A DNA stretch of 64,000 nt from assembly GCA_003402705.1 (NCBI GenBank), contig QQNF01000005.1, positions 1 through 64,000 of the forward strand. The letters run 5' to 3'. Of the stretch, positions 24,629 through 33,775 are shown piece by piece. A model generated the notes under the pieces. It was not told the origin of the DNA and searched no databases. It saw only the letters and a list, made by a program, of their open reading frames with translations. How positions within the stretch are numbered: the first letter of the stretch is position 1; each line of letters starts with the position of its first letter. The stretch is from Verrucomicrobiota bacterium. Its GTDB lineage: Bacteria; Verrucomicrobiota; Verrucomicrobiia; Verrucomicrobiales; V1-33. The translations under genes were made by a program, and so were the position numbers.

Positions 24629-27600
24629 ATGAAACGCCGTCCGCTCTTTCGTTTTCTTCCGTCCCGACTGTTCCTGCTGATCGCCCCTTTGATCGCGGCA
24701 TGGCCGCACCAACAGGTGCAAGCGCAGACGAATGGGACGTGGACCAACCTTGCTGGTGGATCGTGGCCGACGGTTGGGAACTGGTCTGCGAGCGCGGTGG
24801 CAGCGGGTGTGGGAGCGCTGGCTGATTTCGGGACCTTGAACATCACGGCGAACGCGACGGTGAATCTGGACGGGGCGCGGACGGTGGGGAATCTGCAATT
24901 CAGGGACAACACAACTGCGAGCAACGACTGGATTTTGAATACTGGGACGGCTGGGCCGCTGACGCTGGATGTGGCGAGCGGGACGGCTGCGATCACGGTG
25001 TTGAACCGAGCGGCGACGATTGGAGCGGTGCTGGCTGGGAATGATGGGCTGACGGTTTTGTCGGCTCCGAGTGGGACAGTGGGGGGGACGCTGGTGCTGG
25101 GTGCGGCGAACACGCTGAGTGGCGGGATCACGTTGGTGGGTGGGATTCTGCAGTTGAACAACAACGCTGCGGCGGGGGCGAATACGATCACGATTCAGCC
25201 ATCTACGAATACGACGATAGCGAATCGGTTGGTGGTGAACGGCGGGGTGACGATCACGAATCCGATTGTGATCAATGGTGGGTCGCCGGTGGCGGGCAAT
25301 GGCTTGGTGCAGTCGGCGGGGACGGGTCGGGCGACGGTGAATGCGCCGATCACGATCAACGGGAATGCGGCGAATGGCGGGCATTTTGTGGGATCGGGGA
25401 GCGAGTTGTTCCTGGGCGGGCAGATCACGGCGAGTGTGGGGGTGACGCAGCGTACGGGGAGGGTGATTTATGCTGGTGGCGGGACTGGGTACAGTTCGCT
25501 GGTGGCGTCGGGGACGGTGGTGACTGGTGCGGCGAGCGGGATTTCGTCGCTGGCGACGGTGCAGTTGGGTGGGTCTGAGAACTGCACGCTGGATCTGAAT
25601 GGGTTTGATCAGATGCTATCTGGGCTCAACTTTGGAAATGCTGGAGCGAACAGTGGGCTGACTGGGACGGTGAGTCTCGGGGCGCGGACGCTGACGGTGG
25701 ATGGTGGATTTGGCGGGACGATCAACACATTGAACAGCGGGACTGGCAATGCGGCGCACGCGATCAATGCGACGGCGGGCGGGACCCTATCGTTCGGGCC
25801 GCTGCCAGGATTTTTGAATGTGGCGGATTCGGCAGCGCCGGATGACTTGACGATCACGACGGCGACTGTGAATGCACCGGGCGGGCTGACGAAGACAGGA
25901 TTTGGGACATTGAGTCTGAATGGGGCGCAGGTGCAGGGGCCCTTGATCATCAATTCGGGGACCTTGGCGGTGGGGCGGTTCAATGCGGGCGGGAGTGCGA
26001 CGACGACGTCGCTGACGCTGAATCCGGGGACGGCGGTGAGTTTCAAGGCGGGTCCTGCGGCGGTGGACACGATTGCGGCTGGAACGCTGGTGGCGAGTGG
26101 AACGAATGTGAACATCCTGCAGAATGGCGGGATTCTTGCGCCGGGGACGTATCCGCTGATGAGTTATACGGGTGCGAGTCCGGGGCTGGGCGGGTTTCTG
26201 CTGCAGCCGTTTGGGCATGCGGACGCGACGCTGGTGGATACTGGGTCGGCGATTGCGCTGCGGGTGAATGCGAATGAGGGGCTGCTGTGGACTGGGGCGT
26301 TTGACGGGAACTGGGATGAGTTTTCGAACAATTGGAATCTGGCGGTGAGCGGGACGCCTGCGGCGTTTCGTCAGGGGGACGAGGTGACGTTCCCGGATGG
26401 GCCGGTGAATACGACGGTGACGGTTGGGTCGACGGTGACTGCGGCGAGGATTAACTTCACGAATGGGGGGGCGGCGGAGTACAGCGTGAGTGGATCTGGA
26501 TTTGCGGGGCCTGGCGATCTGGTGAAGAGCGGAATCGGGAAGTTGACGCTGGCGAATGCGAACACGTTCACTGGTCCGGTGGCATTGAACGGGGGGACGC
26601 TTGAGTTGGACCATGATGCGGTTGGCAACGTGGTGTTGAGCGGGACGTCCGGGGTGGCGGTGGCGTCTGGAGCGACGCTGCGGCTGACGCGGGATGATGC
26701 CAATTTTACATTCAATCGGGTGTTGTCGGGAGCGGGGACGGTGGTGGTCAATCCGCGGACGGCGGGGCCGAACACGACGGCGCTGGCGGCGGTTCTTTCG
26801 GGTGCGAGCCCTGCGTTTTCGGGGACGATCCGGCTGGAGGCACCGCTGGGTGGGACGTACCGGTTGCAGCAGCCTGCGGCAGCGGCGGTGGGGACGGCGG
26901 CGATTGAAGTGCAGGATGGCGCGCAATTTTGGCCGGCGGGGCAGACTTACAACAATCCGATCAGCATTACGGGGATTGGCTATCAGGATGCGAGTGCGTG
27001 GCTTGGTGCGCTGCGGATCGAGGGGGCGACGTTGGCTGGGCCGGTGGCGATCACCGGGCCGTCGGCGCGGATTGGAGCGTACAACGGGACGGGGACGGTG
27101 AGCGGACCGATTTCTGGGGGTGACCTTGAGGCGAACGTTTCGAACTACAACATCGGCATGACGCTGGTGTTTACTGGTGCCAATTCGTATGGAACGACGA
27201 CGATTGGCGGTGGGAACTCGCAGGCGGCGGGGGTGCCTACGATGCGTTTGAACATTGGGAATGGCGGAACCACAGGGACGCTGGGGAGTGGGGATGTGTT
27301 TGTGAATGGAGACGGCGCGAACGGGGTCATCGGGTTTGACCGGAGCAATGGGTACACGCTGCTGCCTGGACAGGACATTATCGGTGGCGGTGCGAATGTG
27401 ACGCGGACGTTTGTGGATCTTGACTGCCTTGGGAGCGGGTTCAACGACAACGGGAATCCGATCACGCTGGGTGGCGGCACGACGCTGTCGGGCGGTTTTA
27501 TCCGGGTTGGTCAGGCGCGTGCGAATTCTGTGACGAACTTCACGGGGACGCACACGGCCGGGCAATTGACGGTGGCGGTGGCGAACGCGGCGACGCTGAA

Positions 27601-30600
27601 TCTGAATCCCGGGGCGACGATCAGCACCGGGTATTTCACGACGGGGCAGGCTGCGAACAGCGGCGGGGTGATCAACCAGGCGGCTGGCACCACGGTGGTG
27701 GTGGCGGACCAGTTCCGGGTTGGGCATTTCGGGACGGAGACGTCGGTGTATAACATGAATGGCGGGACGCTGACGATGACGGGGGATTCTCCGTCCCTGA
27801 CGCCATCGACGGCTGCGGCGGGAGGTAATGGGACCACGGGTGACAACAACATCAACGCGACGAATCCGGCGACGATTGTGGGGGGCGGGATGTATCTTGG
27901 GGTGGATGGGACTGGCATTTTCAATCAGAATGCCGGGACGGTGACGACGAACTGGATTGTGCTGGACAACCGCACGAACACGGGAGCTGGCACGAACATG
28001 ACGGATGGGGTTGACCGCTATAACCTGAATGGCGGGACGCTGAATGTGCGTAGCACGTGGGGGATTCTGGGGCGGAACACGTCGACGGCGATGGCGTTCA
28101 ACGGCGGGACCCTGCGGGTGGATAATACGGGGACTGGTACGGGAACCGGTGCGGCGCTGGCGATTCCGGTTGATGTGGACCTGACGGTGGGAGGAGCGGG
28201 GTCGACGCTGGACACGAATGGAGCGGACAATTCGTTCATTCTGACGAAGGGGATTAACGGGACCGGGGCGCTGGCCTTTGGTGGCGGCGGGACGGTGACG
28301 TTCAGTACGGCGGGAGGGCAGCGGGTGACGCCGGTGATCAGTTCGACTGGCGGAACGAAGATTGCGAAGACGGGCGCCGGGACGACGGTGCTGACGAGCA
28401 GCGGGGCTGGGATCAGTGGGCCGGTGGAAGTGGTGGCGGGACGACTGGAGCTTCCGAGTGGTTCTGCGCCGTCGTCGGTGACGGTTGGTGCTGGGGCGAT
28501 GCTGGCTGGCGAGTTCAGCACGCCGGTGCTGAATCTGAATGGTGGGACGCTGTATATCAATCCGAACACGCCGGGCGGGCTGAATGCTGGGACGGTGAAT
28601 GTGAATGGAGCGAACACGATTGCGCTGACGGCGATTCCTGCCGGGCTGGGGCCGTGGACGGTGTTCAGTTATGGTGGGCGGACAGGTGCGGGCACGTTGA
28701 ACGTGGCCGGAGCAGCGGACTTCCGGAGTGCGCCGGTGGTGGCGGATACGGGCAGCGCGGTGACCTTGAACATTGCGCCTGGCAAGACGCTGGCGTGGAC
28801 GGGCGCGACGAGCGGCGCGTGGAACGTGCGTGGCGCGGCGAACTGGGCGGACACGGCCCCGCCGAATGGGCCGGAGTTGTTCTACAACGCGGACGCGGTG
28901 GTCTTCCCGGATGGGGCGGCGAATCCTGCGGTGACGATTGCGGGGACACCGAGTCCGCTGGCGGTGCTGTTCAGCGCGGCGACGACGAACTACACGCTGA
29001 CGGCCAGTGCAGGCAATCAGTTGAGTGGAGCGGTGGGGATTTCGAAGTCGGGTGGGGCGACCTTGACGCTGGTGGGTCCGAATCTACATGACGGGCCGAC
29101 AGCGATCAGCGGTGGTACGGTGTCATTGGCGGCGGCGACGAGCCTTGGGAGCGGTGCTCCGGGCAACGGGGTTTTGCTGAGTGGCGGGGGCCGATTGAAC
29201 TTCACTGCGGCGGCGGACCTGCTGGCGACCCGTGATGTCGAGGTCGGGGCTGGCGGTGGCAGCATTGTGCTGACGAATGCGGCGGCGCAGACGGTGAGCC
29301 TGCCGGGGAACCTTACTGGCGCGGGTGATCTGACGCTGGGCAGTGCTGGTGCTGGAGCGCCGACGTTTGTGCTTGGGTCGCCGGCGACGGCGGCGAGCGG
29401 GTTCAGTGGGAACATCAACGTGAACTCTACTGGCGGTGGTCTGACGACGGTGCGGCTGGCGAGCAGTGCGGCGATCAACGGCGGGACGGTGACGTTTGCG
29501 ACTCCGACGACTGGAGCGGCTGGAGCGGCGACGACGCTGGATCTTGCTGGATTCAACGTGCCGGCGACGGCGACGCTGGTGTTCAACAGTCAGATTCTGG
29601 CGGCCACGTCCTATCGGACGCAGGTGATTGGATCGGCTGGTGGCGGTGCGATCAACGGGCCGATGCAGGTGAATGGTGATTCGATCGTGCAGTTCAGCAC
29701 GAGTGTGAATGATTCCATCACGATCAACGGGCCGGTGACTGCGGGAGCGTCTGGCTTCGGGGCGGCGTCGAGCGTGTTCTTCCTGCGTGGTGGTTCGGGT
29801 ACTGGGACGGTGAACGGGAACATCAATCTGCCGCTGGGAACGGTGAGCAAGACGGATGCGGGCACATGGACGATCAATTCCACTGGCAACAACTGGGCGA
29901 CCAGTGTTGTGGCGGTGGGGACACTGCGAATGGGAGCGGCGAATGTGCTGCCATCGGCGGTGACGCTGATCATGGGGCAGAACGACGCGAACACGGCGGT
30001 GCTGAATCTGAACGGGTTCAATCAGACCGTGGGCAGCCTGCAGTCGAATCCTGCGACGGGGACGAATGCGAACAGCAAGTCGATCACGTCGGCGACCCCG
30101 GCGACCCTGACGATCAATCAGGGGATCAGCACGACCTACGGGAGTCTGGTGACCGGTGCGATGTCGCTGGTGAAGAACGGGTTCGGGTCGCTGACGCTGG
30201 CGAACGGTGCGAGCACTTACACTGGATCGGTGGCGGTGAACGAAGGTCTGGTCGATGTGACGGGACAGAACGGCGCGCTGGGCAGCAACAACACGGCTGG
30301 CCGGGTGATCACGGTTGGCAGCGGTGCGGAGGTTCGGTTCAGCATCAACAACGTGTTCGGGAATGGAGTCGGCAACGCGAACCTGCCGTCGCTGGTGGTG
30401 AATGGCGGGACGGTGAGTGCGACCCGTTACAACACGATTGGGGCGATCACGCTGAATGGTGCGACCCTGACGCAATCGGCATCTGACGGTGGTGGTTACG
30501 AAGGTTACCAGTTCAAGGGAGCGGTGACTGCGGGTGGGACCGGGCCGTCGTTCATCACGAGCACGAACGGGAAGGCGAATCACCTTGATGCGGCGACGGT

Positions 30601-31690
30601 GTTCACGGTTGGGGACGCGACTGGGAGTGCTGATGCGGATCTGGTGATTGACACGCTGCTGCGGAATCAGTCGGCTGACTTCGGAAGCGGGGCTGGCGGC
30701 CTTGTGAAGGCTGGTGCTGGTACACTGCTGCTGGGTGGTGGTGCGGCGCACAGTTACTCTGGAGCGACGACGGTGAATGCCGGGGTGCTGGAACTGGGTG
30801 GATCGCTGGCGGCGAGTCCGGTGACGGTGAATTCCGGCGGCACGCTGTCCGGGAACGGGAGTGCGACGGCGGCTGCGGTGGTGAACGCGGGCGGCACGAT
30901 TGCTCCTGGCAGTGGTGCGGCGACGCTGAGCTTCGGTGGGAATCTGACGCTGGCATCCGGATCGAGCTATGCGGCTGAGATCTTCGGAGCCGGGGCATCG
31001 GACAAACTGGCGGTGACTGGTGCGCTGAGTGCCGGGGGGACGGTTCGGGTGAGCCTTGTGGGGTATACGCCGGTGCTGGGTGACGTGTTTGATCTGGCGG
31101 ATGCGTCAGGGATTACTGGGGCGACGGCATTTGACTTCTCGGGTGCGGCGCTAGGGGCTGGGCTGACGTGGGACACGGCGCAGTTTGCGACGGACGGGAC
31201 GGTCCGGGTGATTGCGGGTTCGGCGGATCCGTTCAACGCGTGGGCGTCGGCGCTTGGGGTGACGGGCGGCAAGGGTGGGGATGACGACGGAGACGGCGTG
31301 ATCAACCTGCTTGAGTTCGCGACGAACAGCGATCCGAAGTCTGGCGGGTCGGTGGCGCGTGCGTATGGCAATGTGAACTCGATTGGCGGCCAGCAGGCGC
31401 TGACGATCACGGTGGCGACGCGCAAAGGGGCGACCTTTGCGGCGAGCGGGAACCGTCAGAATGCGGTGCGTGACAACGTGGTGTACTCGGTCGAAGCGGC
31501 GAATGATGTGATGGCGTGGGGTGAGGTTGGGGTGACGGAGTTGAATGCGACTGACGCTGCGGCGGTGCAGGCGACGCTGACGCTGCCGGCGCTGGGAGGG
31601 GATTGGGAATGGCATTCGTTCCGGACGGAGGGTTCGACGGTTGGCGACATCTCGGACATGGTCCGTCTGAAGGTGTCGGCGCAGCCGTGA
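24629..31690 (+). CDS. Giant autotransporter-associated beta-strand repeat (PATR) surface protein
   Basis: This 2353-residue exported protein has a signal peptide ending near residue 33 (QVQA). The body is a beta-helix-like array of GG-T-L and SG-P-V strands with at least seven PATR motifs (for example LTKTGFGTLSLNG, LVKSGIGKLTLAN, ISKSGGATLTLVG, LVKAGAGTLLLGG). Composition is Gly/Ala/Thr/Val-rich with almost no Cys. The C-terminal 150 residues hold an Asp-rich DDDGDGVINLLEF segment and a terminal beta domain ending MVRLKVSAQP; no outer-membrane beta-barrel is present, so it is not a classical type V autotransporter. It probably acts as a surface adhesin or sheath fibre. Codons are less biased than in neighbouring genes. 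Confidence 0.92.
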   Translation: MKRRPLFRFLPSRLFLLIAPLIAAWPHQQVQAQTNGTWTNLAGGSWPTVGNWSASAVAAGVGALADFGTLNITANATVNLDGARTVGNLQFRDNTTASNDWILNTGTAGPLTLDVASGTAAITVLNRAATIGAVLAGNDGLTVLSAPSGTVGGTLVLGAANTLSGGITLVGGILQLNNNAAAGANTITIQPSTNTTIANRLVVNGGVTITNPIVINGGSPVAGNGLVQSAGTGRATVNAPITINGNAANGGHFVGSGSELFLGGQITASVGVTQRTGRVIYAGGGTGYSSLVASGTVVTGAASGISSLATVQLGGSENCTLDLNGFDQMLSGLNFGNAGANSGLTGTVSLGARTLTVDGGFGGTINTLNSGTGNAAHAINATAGGTLSFGPLPGFLNVADSAAPDDLTITTATVNAPGGLTKTGFGTLSLNGAQVQGPLIINSGTLAVGRFNAGGSATTTSLTLNPGTAVSFKAGPAAVDTIAAGTLVASGTNVNILQNGGILAPGTYPLMSYTGASPGLGGFLLQPFGHADATLVDTGSAIALRVNANEGLLWTGAFDGNWDEFSNNWNLAVSGTPAAFRQGDEVTFPDGPVNTTVTVGSTVTAARINFTNGGAAEYSVSGSGFAGPGDLVKSGIGKLTLANANTFTGPVALNGGTLELDHDAVGNVVLSGTSGVAVASGATLRLTRDDANFTFNRVLSGAGTVVVNPRTAGPNTTALAAVLSGASPAFSGTIRLEAPLGGTYRLQQPAAAAVGTAAIEVQDGAQFWPAGQTYNNPISITGIGYQDASAWLGALRIEGATLAGPVAITGPSARIGAYNGTGTVSGPISGGDLEANVSNYNIGMTLVFTGANSYGTTTIGGGNSQAAGVPTMRLNIGNGGTTGTLGSGDVFVNGDGANGVIGFDRSNGYTLLPGQDIIGGGANVTRTFVDLDCLGSGFNDNGNPITLGGGTTLSGGFIRVGQARANSVTNFTGTHTAGQLTVAVANAATLNLNPGATISTGYFTTGQAANSGGVINQAAGTTVVVADQFRVGHFGTETSVYNMNGGTLTMTGDSPSLTPSTAAAGGNGTTGDNNINATNPATIVGGGMYLGVDGTGIFNQNAGTVTTNWIVLDNRTNTGAGTNMTDGVDRYNLNGGTLNVRSTWGILGRNTSTAMAFNGGTLRVDNTGTGTGTGAALAIPVDVDLTVGGAGSTLDTNGADNSFILTKGINGTGALAFGGGGTVTFSTAGGQRVTPVISSTGGTKIAKTGAGTTVLTSSGAGISGPVEVVAGRLELPSGSAPSSVTVGAGAMLAGEFSTPVLNLNGGTLYINPNTPGGLNAGTVNVNGANTIALTAIPAGLGPWTVFSYGGRTGAGTLNVAGAADFRSAPVVADTGSAVTLNIAPGKTLAWTGATSGAWNVRGAANWADTAPPNGPELFYNADAVVFPDGAANPAVTIAGTPSPLAVLFSAATTNYTLTASAGNQLSGAVGISKSGGATLTLVGPNLHDGPTAISGGTVSLAAATSLGSGAPGNGVLLSGGGRLNFTAAADLLATRDVEVGAGGGSIVLTNAAAQTVSLPGNLTGAGDLTLGSAGAGAPTFVLGSPATAASGFSGNINVNSTGGGLTTVRLASSAAINGGTVTFATPTTGAAGAATTLDLAGFNVPATATLVFNSQILAATSYRTQVIGSAGGGAINGPMQVNGDSIVQFSTSVNDSITINGPVTAGASGFGAASSVFFLRGGSGTGTVNGNINLPLGTVSKTDAGTWTINSTGNNWATSVVAVGTLRMGAANVLPSAVTLIMGQNDANTAVLNLNGFNQTVGSLQSNPATGTNANSKSITSATPATLTINQGISTTYGSLVTGAMSLVKNGFGSLTLANGASTYTGSVAVNEGLVDVTGQNGALGSNNTAGRVITVGSGAEVRFSINNVFGNGVGNANLPSLVVNGGTVSATRYNTIGAITLNGATLTQSASDGGGYEGYQFKGAVTAGGTGPSFITSTNGKANHLDAATVFTVGDATGSADADLVIDTLLRNQSADFGSGAGGLVKAGAGTLLLGGGAAHSYSGATTVNAGVLELGGSLAASPVTVNSGGTLSGNGSATAAAVVNAGGTIAPGSGAATLSFGGNLTLASGSSYAAEIFGAGASDKLAVTGALSAGGTVRVSLVGYTPVLGDVFDLADASGITGATAFDFSGAALGAGLTWDTAQFATDGTVRVIAGSADPFNAWASALGVTGGKGGDDDGDGVINLLEFATNSDPKSGGSVARAYGNVNSIGGQQALTITVATRKGATFAASGNRQNAVRDNVVYSVEAANDVMAWGEVGVTELNATDAAAVQATLTLPALGGDWEWHSFRTEGSTVGDISDMVRLKVSAQP

Positions 31691-31709
31691 TTGGCTGAGA
31701 GACTGTGAG

Positions 31710-31750
31710 AGCCGGTGCCATCGTGTTTTGCGGTGGCACCGGCTTTTTTA
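31710..31750 (+). terminator. Rho-independent terminator of the PATR gene
   Basis: A perfect 11-bp stem AGCCGGTGCCA (31710-31720) / TGGCACCGGCT (31734-31744) is followed by a run of seven T (31744-31750). It starts 20 bp after the stop. Confidence 0.92.
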
Positions 31751-31767
31751 TGCCGTGATGGGGAGGG

Positions 31768-33678
31768 GTGATCCTGCGTGCGATGAATTCGAGTTGTTAT
31801 GGTGTGGTGATGATGTCAGCGCTGCTGCTGGCCGCGGGTGTGGTTAGGGCGGAGGAATTGGAATCGGCGGCGTTGTTTGGAGCGAAGCATGCGAGGCTGG
31901 ATTCGCTGGCGACTGGGGCGTGGTGGGAGAAGCGGGCGGGCGGGATGAATCCGCCGCCGTCGATGGAGGTGGCGCGGGATGAGGTGGTGGCGTTTGCGGT
32001 GTACACGCAGGATCGGGGGGTATTGAAGATGACGGCGCAGTTGTATCCGCTGAAGCCTGGGGAGGCGCGTGAGGCTAGGCTGGAGGTGGAGCGCGATGGT
32101 GGTTGGGTGGAGGTGGCGCGGGCGGCGGTGGTGTCTCCCGGGTGGAGTGCGCATTTTCGGGTGGAGGGGTGGGATGCGGGGCGGGATGCGGCGTACCGGG
32201 TGCGGCATGGTGAGATGGCGGTTTTCGGCGGGCGGATCCGGCGGGATCCTGTGGAGAAGGCGGAGATCACGGTGGCGAGCCTGTCGTGCAATTCGAGTCG
32301 GACGACGGGGGCGCGGGTGGAGGTCATCGAGCGGCTGAGGCGTCAGGATCCGGACTTGTTATTCTTTGCGGGGGATCAGACGTACCGGCACACGGAGCAT
32401 ACGGCGGGGTGGATTGAGTTCGGGCTGCAGTTCCGGGACGTGCTGCGGGACCGGCCGGTGGTGACGATTCCGGACGATCATGATGTGGGGCATCCTAACT
32501 TGTGGGGTGAGAACGGGAAGCAGTCGGTGCATCCGGCGGGAGCGGATGGCGGGTACATGTTTCCACCGGCGTATGTGAATCTGGTGCAGCGGCAGCAGAC
32601 GTGGCATTTGCCGGATCCGGTGGATCCTGCGCCTGTGGAGCGGGGGATCACGGTGTATTTCACGAGGTTGCGTGTGGGTGGGATTGATTTTGCGATTCTG
32701 GAGGACCGGAAGTTCAAGAGCGGGCCGAAGGGGAAGATACGGCAGTTAGGGCCGCGGCCGGATCACATCAATGATCCGGGGTATGATCCGCGGACGATTG
32801 ATGTGGCGGGGTTGGAGTTGCTGGGGGAGAGGCAGCACCGGTTTCTGAGGGAGTGGGGGGAGGATTGGGGCGGGGCGCAGCTGAAGTGTGTGCTGTCGCA
32901 GACGGCGTTCTGCGGGGCGGTGCACATGCATGGGAAAGAAGACGAGCGGTTGCTGGCGGATCTGGATTGCAATGGGTGGCCGCAGACGCAGAGGGATCGG
33001 GCGTTGCGGGAGATCCGGCGGGCTGGGGCGGTGCATTTGTGCGGGGACCAGCATCTTGGGGTGCTGGTGCGGCATGGGATTGAGGATTGGGGGGACGGGC
33101 CGTATGGGTTCACGAGTCCGGCGCTGGTGAACACGATTTACGGGCGGTGGTGGCATCCTGCGGATGAGAAGGCGGGGCCGAATGCGGTGGCGGGGAGTCC
33201 GTTGCCATGGACTGGGGATTACCGGGACGGGTTGGGGAACCGGATCAGCATGCTGACGTATGCGAATCCTGTGAAGATGGCGGATGAGAAGCAGCGAGCG
33301 GACGGGTATGGGCTGGTGAGGTTCAACAAGGAGAAGGGGACGGTGACGTTTGAGTGCTGGCCGCGGTTTGGGGAGGGGCAGTTTCCGGGGTGGCCGGTGA
33401 CGGTGCCGATGGGGGCGAATGATGGTCGGAAGCCGAAGGGGTGGCTGCCGAAGCTGGTGATTTCGGGTGCGGAGACGGCGGTGGTGCAGGTGGTGGACGA
33501 GGGGAGCGGGGAGGTGCTGTACACGAGGCGGGTGCGGGGGCCGGAGTTCAGGCCGCCGGTGTTTGGGGGGTGGAGGCACACGATTCGGGTGGGTCGGGAC
33601 CGACCGGATGGGCAGATCTTTCCGAAAGTGGGGGTGGATTTGAGCGGGATTGGGGAGAAGATCGAGGTGCGGCTTTGA
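31768..33678 (+). CDS. PhoD-like exported metallophosphatase
   Basis: This 636-residue protein has an N-terminal signal peptide (start 31768, or ATG 31783, MNSSCYGVVMMSALLLAAG). After an N-terminal beta domain, the PhoD-type metallophosphoesterase core shows SLSCNSSR, FAGDQTYRH with D203, PDDHDVGHPN (236-242) and CGDQHLG with H429, which fit the metal ligands of the family. PhoD enzymes hydrolyse phosphomono- or diesters outside the cytoplasm. No Tat RR motif is obvious. The C-terminal 80 residues form another beta region. It lies between the PATR terminator and the secretin promoter. Confidence 0.88.
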   Translation: MILRAMNSSCYGVVMMSALLLAAGVVRAEELESAALFGAKHARLDSLATGAWWEKRAGGMNPPPSMEVARDEVVAFAVYTQDRGVLKMTAQLYPLKPGEAREARLEVERDGGWVEVARAAVVSPGWSAHFRVEGWDAGRDAAYRVRHGEMAVFGGRIRRDPVEKAEITVASLSCNSSRTTGARVEVIERLRRQDPDLLFFAGDQTYRHTEHTAGWIEFGLQFRDVLRDRPVVTIPDDHDVGHPNLWGENGKQSVHPAGADGGYMFPPAYVNLVQRQQTWHLPDPVDPAPVERGITVYFTRLRVGGIDFAILEDRKFKSGPKGKIRQLGPRPDHINDPGYDPRTIDVAGLELLGERQHRFLREWGEDWGGAQLKCVLSQTAFCGAVHMHGKEDERLLADLDCNGWPQTQRDRALREIRRAGAVHLCGDQHLGVLVRHGIEDWGDGPYGFTSPALVNTIYGRWWHPADEKAGPNAVAGSPLPWTGDYRDGLGNRISMLTYANPVKMADEKQRADGYGLVRFNKEKGTVTFECWPRFGEGQFPGWPVTVPMGANDGRKPKGWLPKLVISGAETAVVQVVDEGSGEVLYTRRVRGPEFRPPVFGGWRHTIRVGRDRPDGQIFPKVGVDLSGIGEKIEVRL

Positions 33679-33772
33679 AGGGTGGAGCGTGCTGGGGTGT
33701 AAAATCCTGAATTTTTCCCGTTACAAACGGCTGCTCTCGTCCTAATCTCCCGACCCCTATCCAGGGGAAACA
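33675..33772 (+). promoter_or_regulatory. Possible promoter and RBS of the secretin gene
   Basis: A TAAAAT hexamer at 33700-33705 lies in an extended TGTAAAAT context. TTGAAG at 33675-33680 is a weak -35 with a 19-bp spacer. AGGGG about 8 bp before ATG 33776 is a plausible ribosome binding site, which is unusual here because most genes lack a clear one. Confidence 0.35.
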
Positions 33773-33775
33773 CCT

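Noticed and set aside
25787..27727. Minus-strand frame of 646 codons opposite the PATR gene
   Set aside because: Arg/His/Pro-rich antisense shadow with no domain; the plus frame has a signal peptide, PATR motifs and a terminator.
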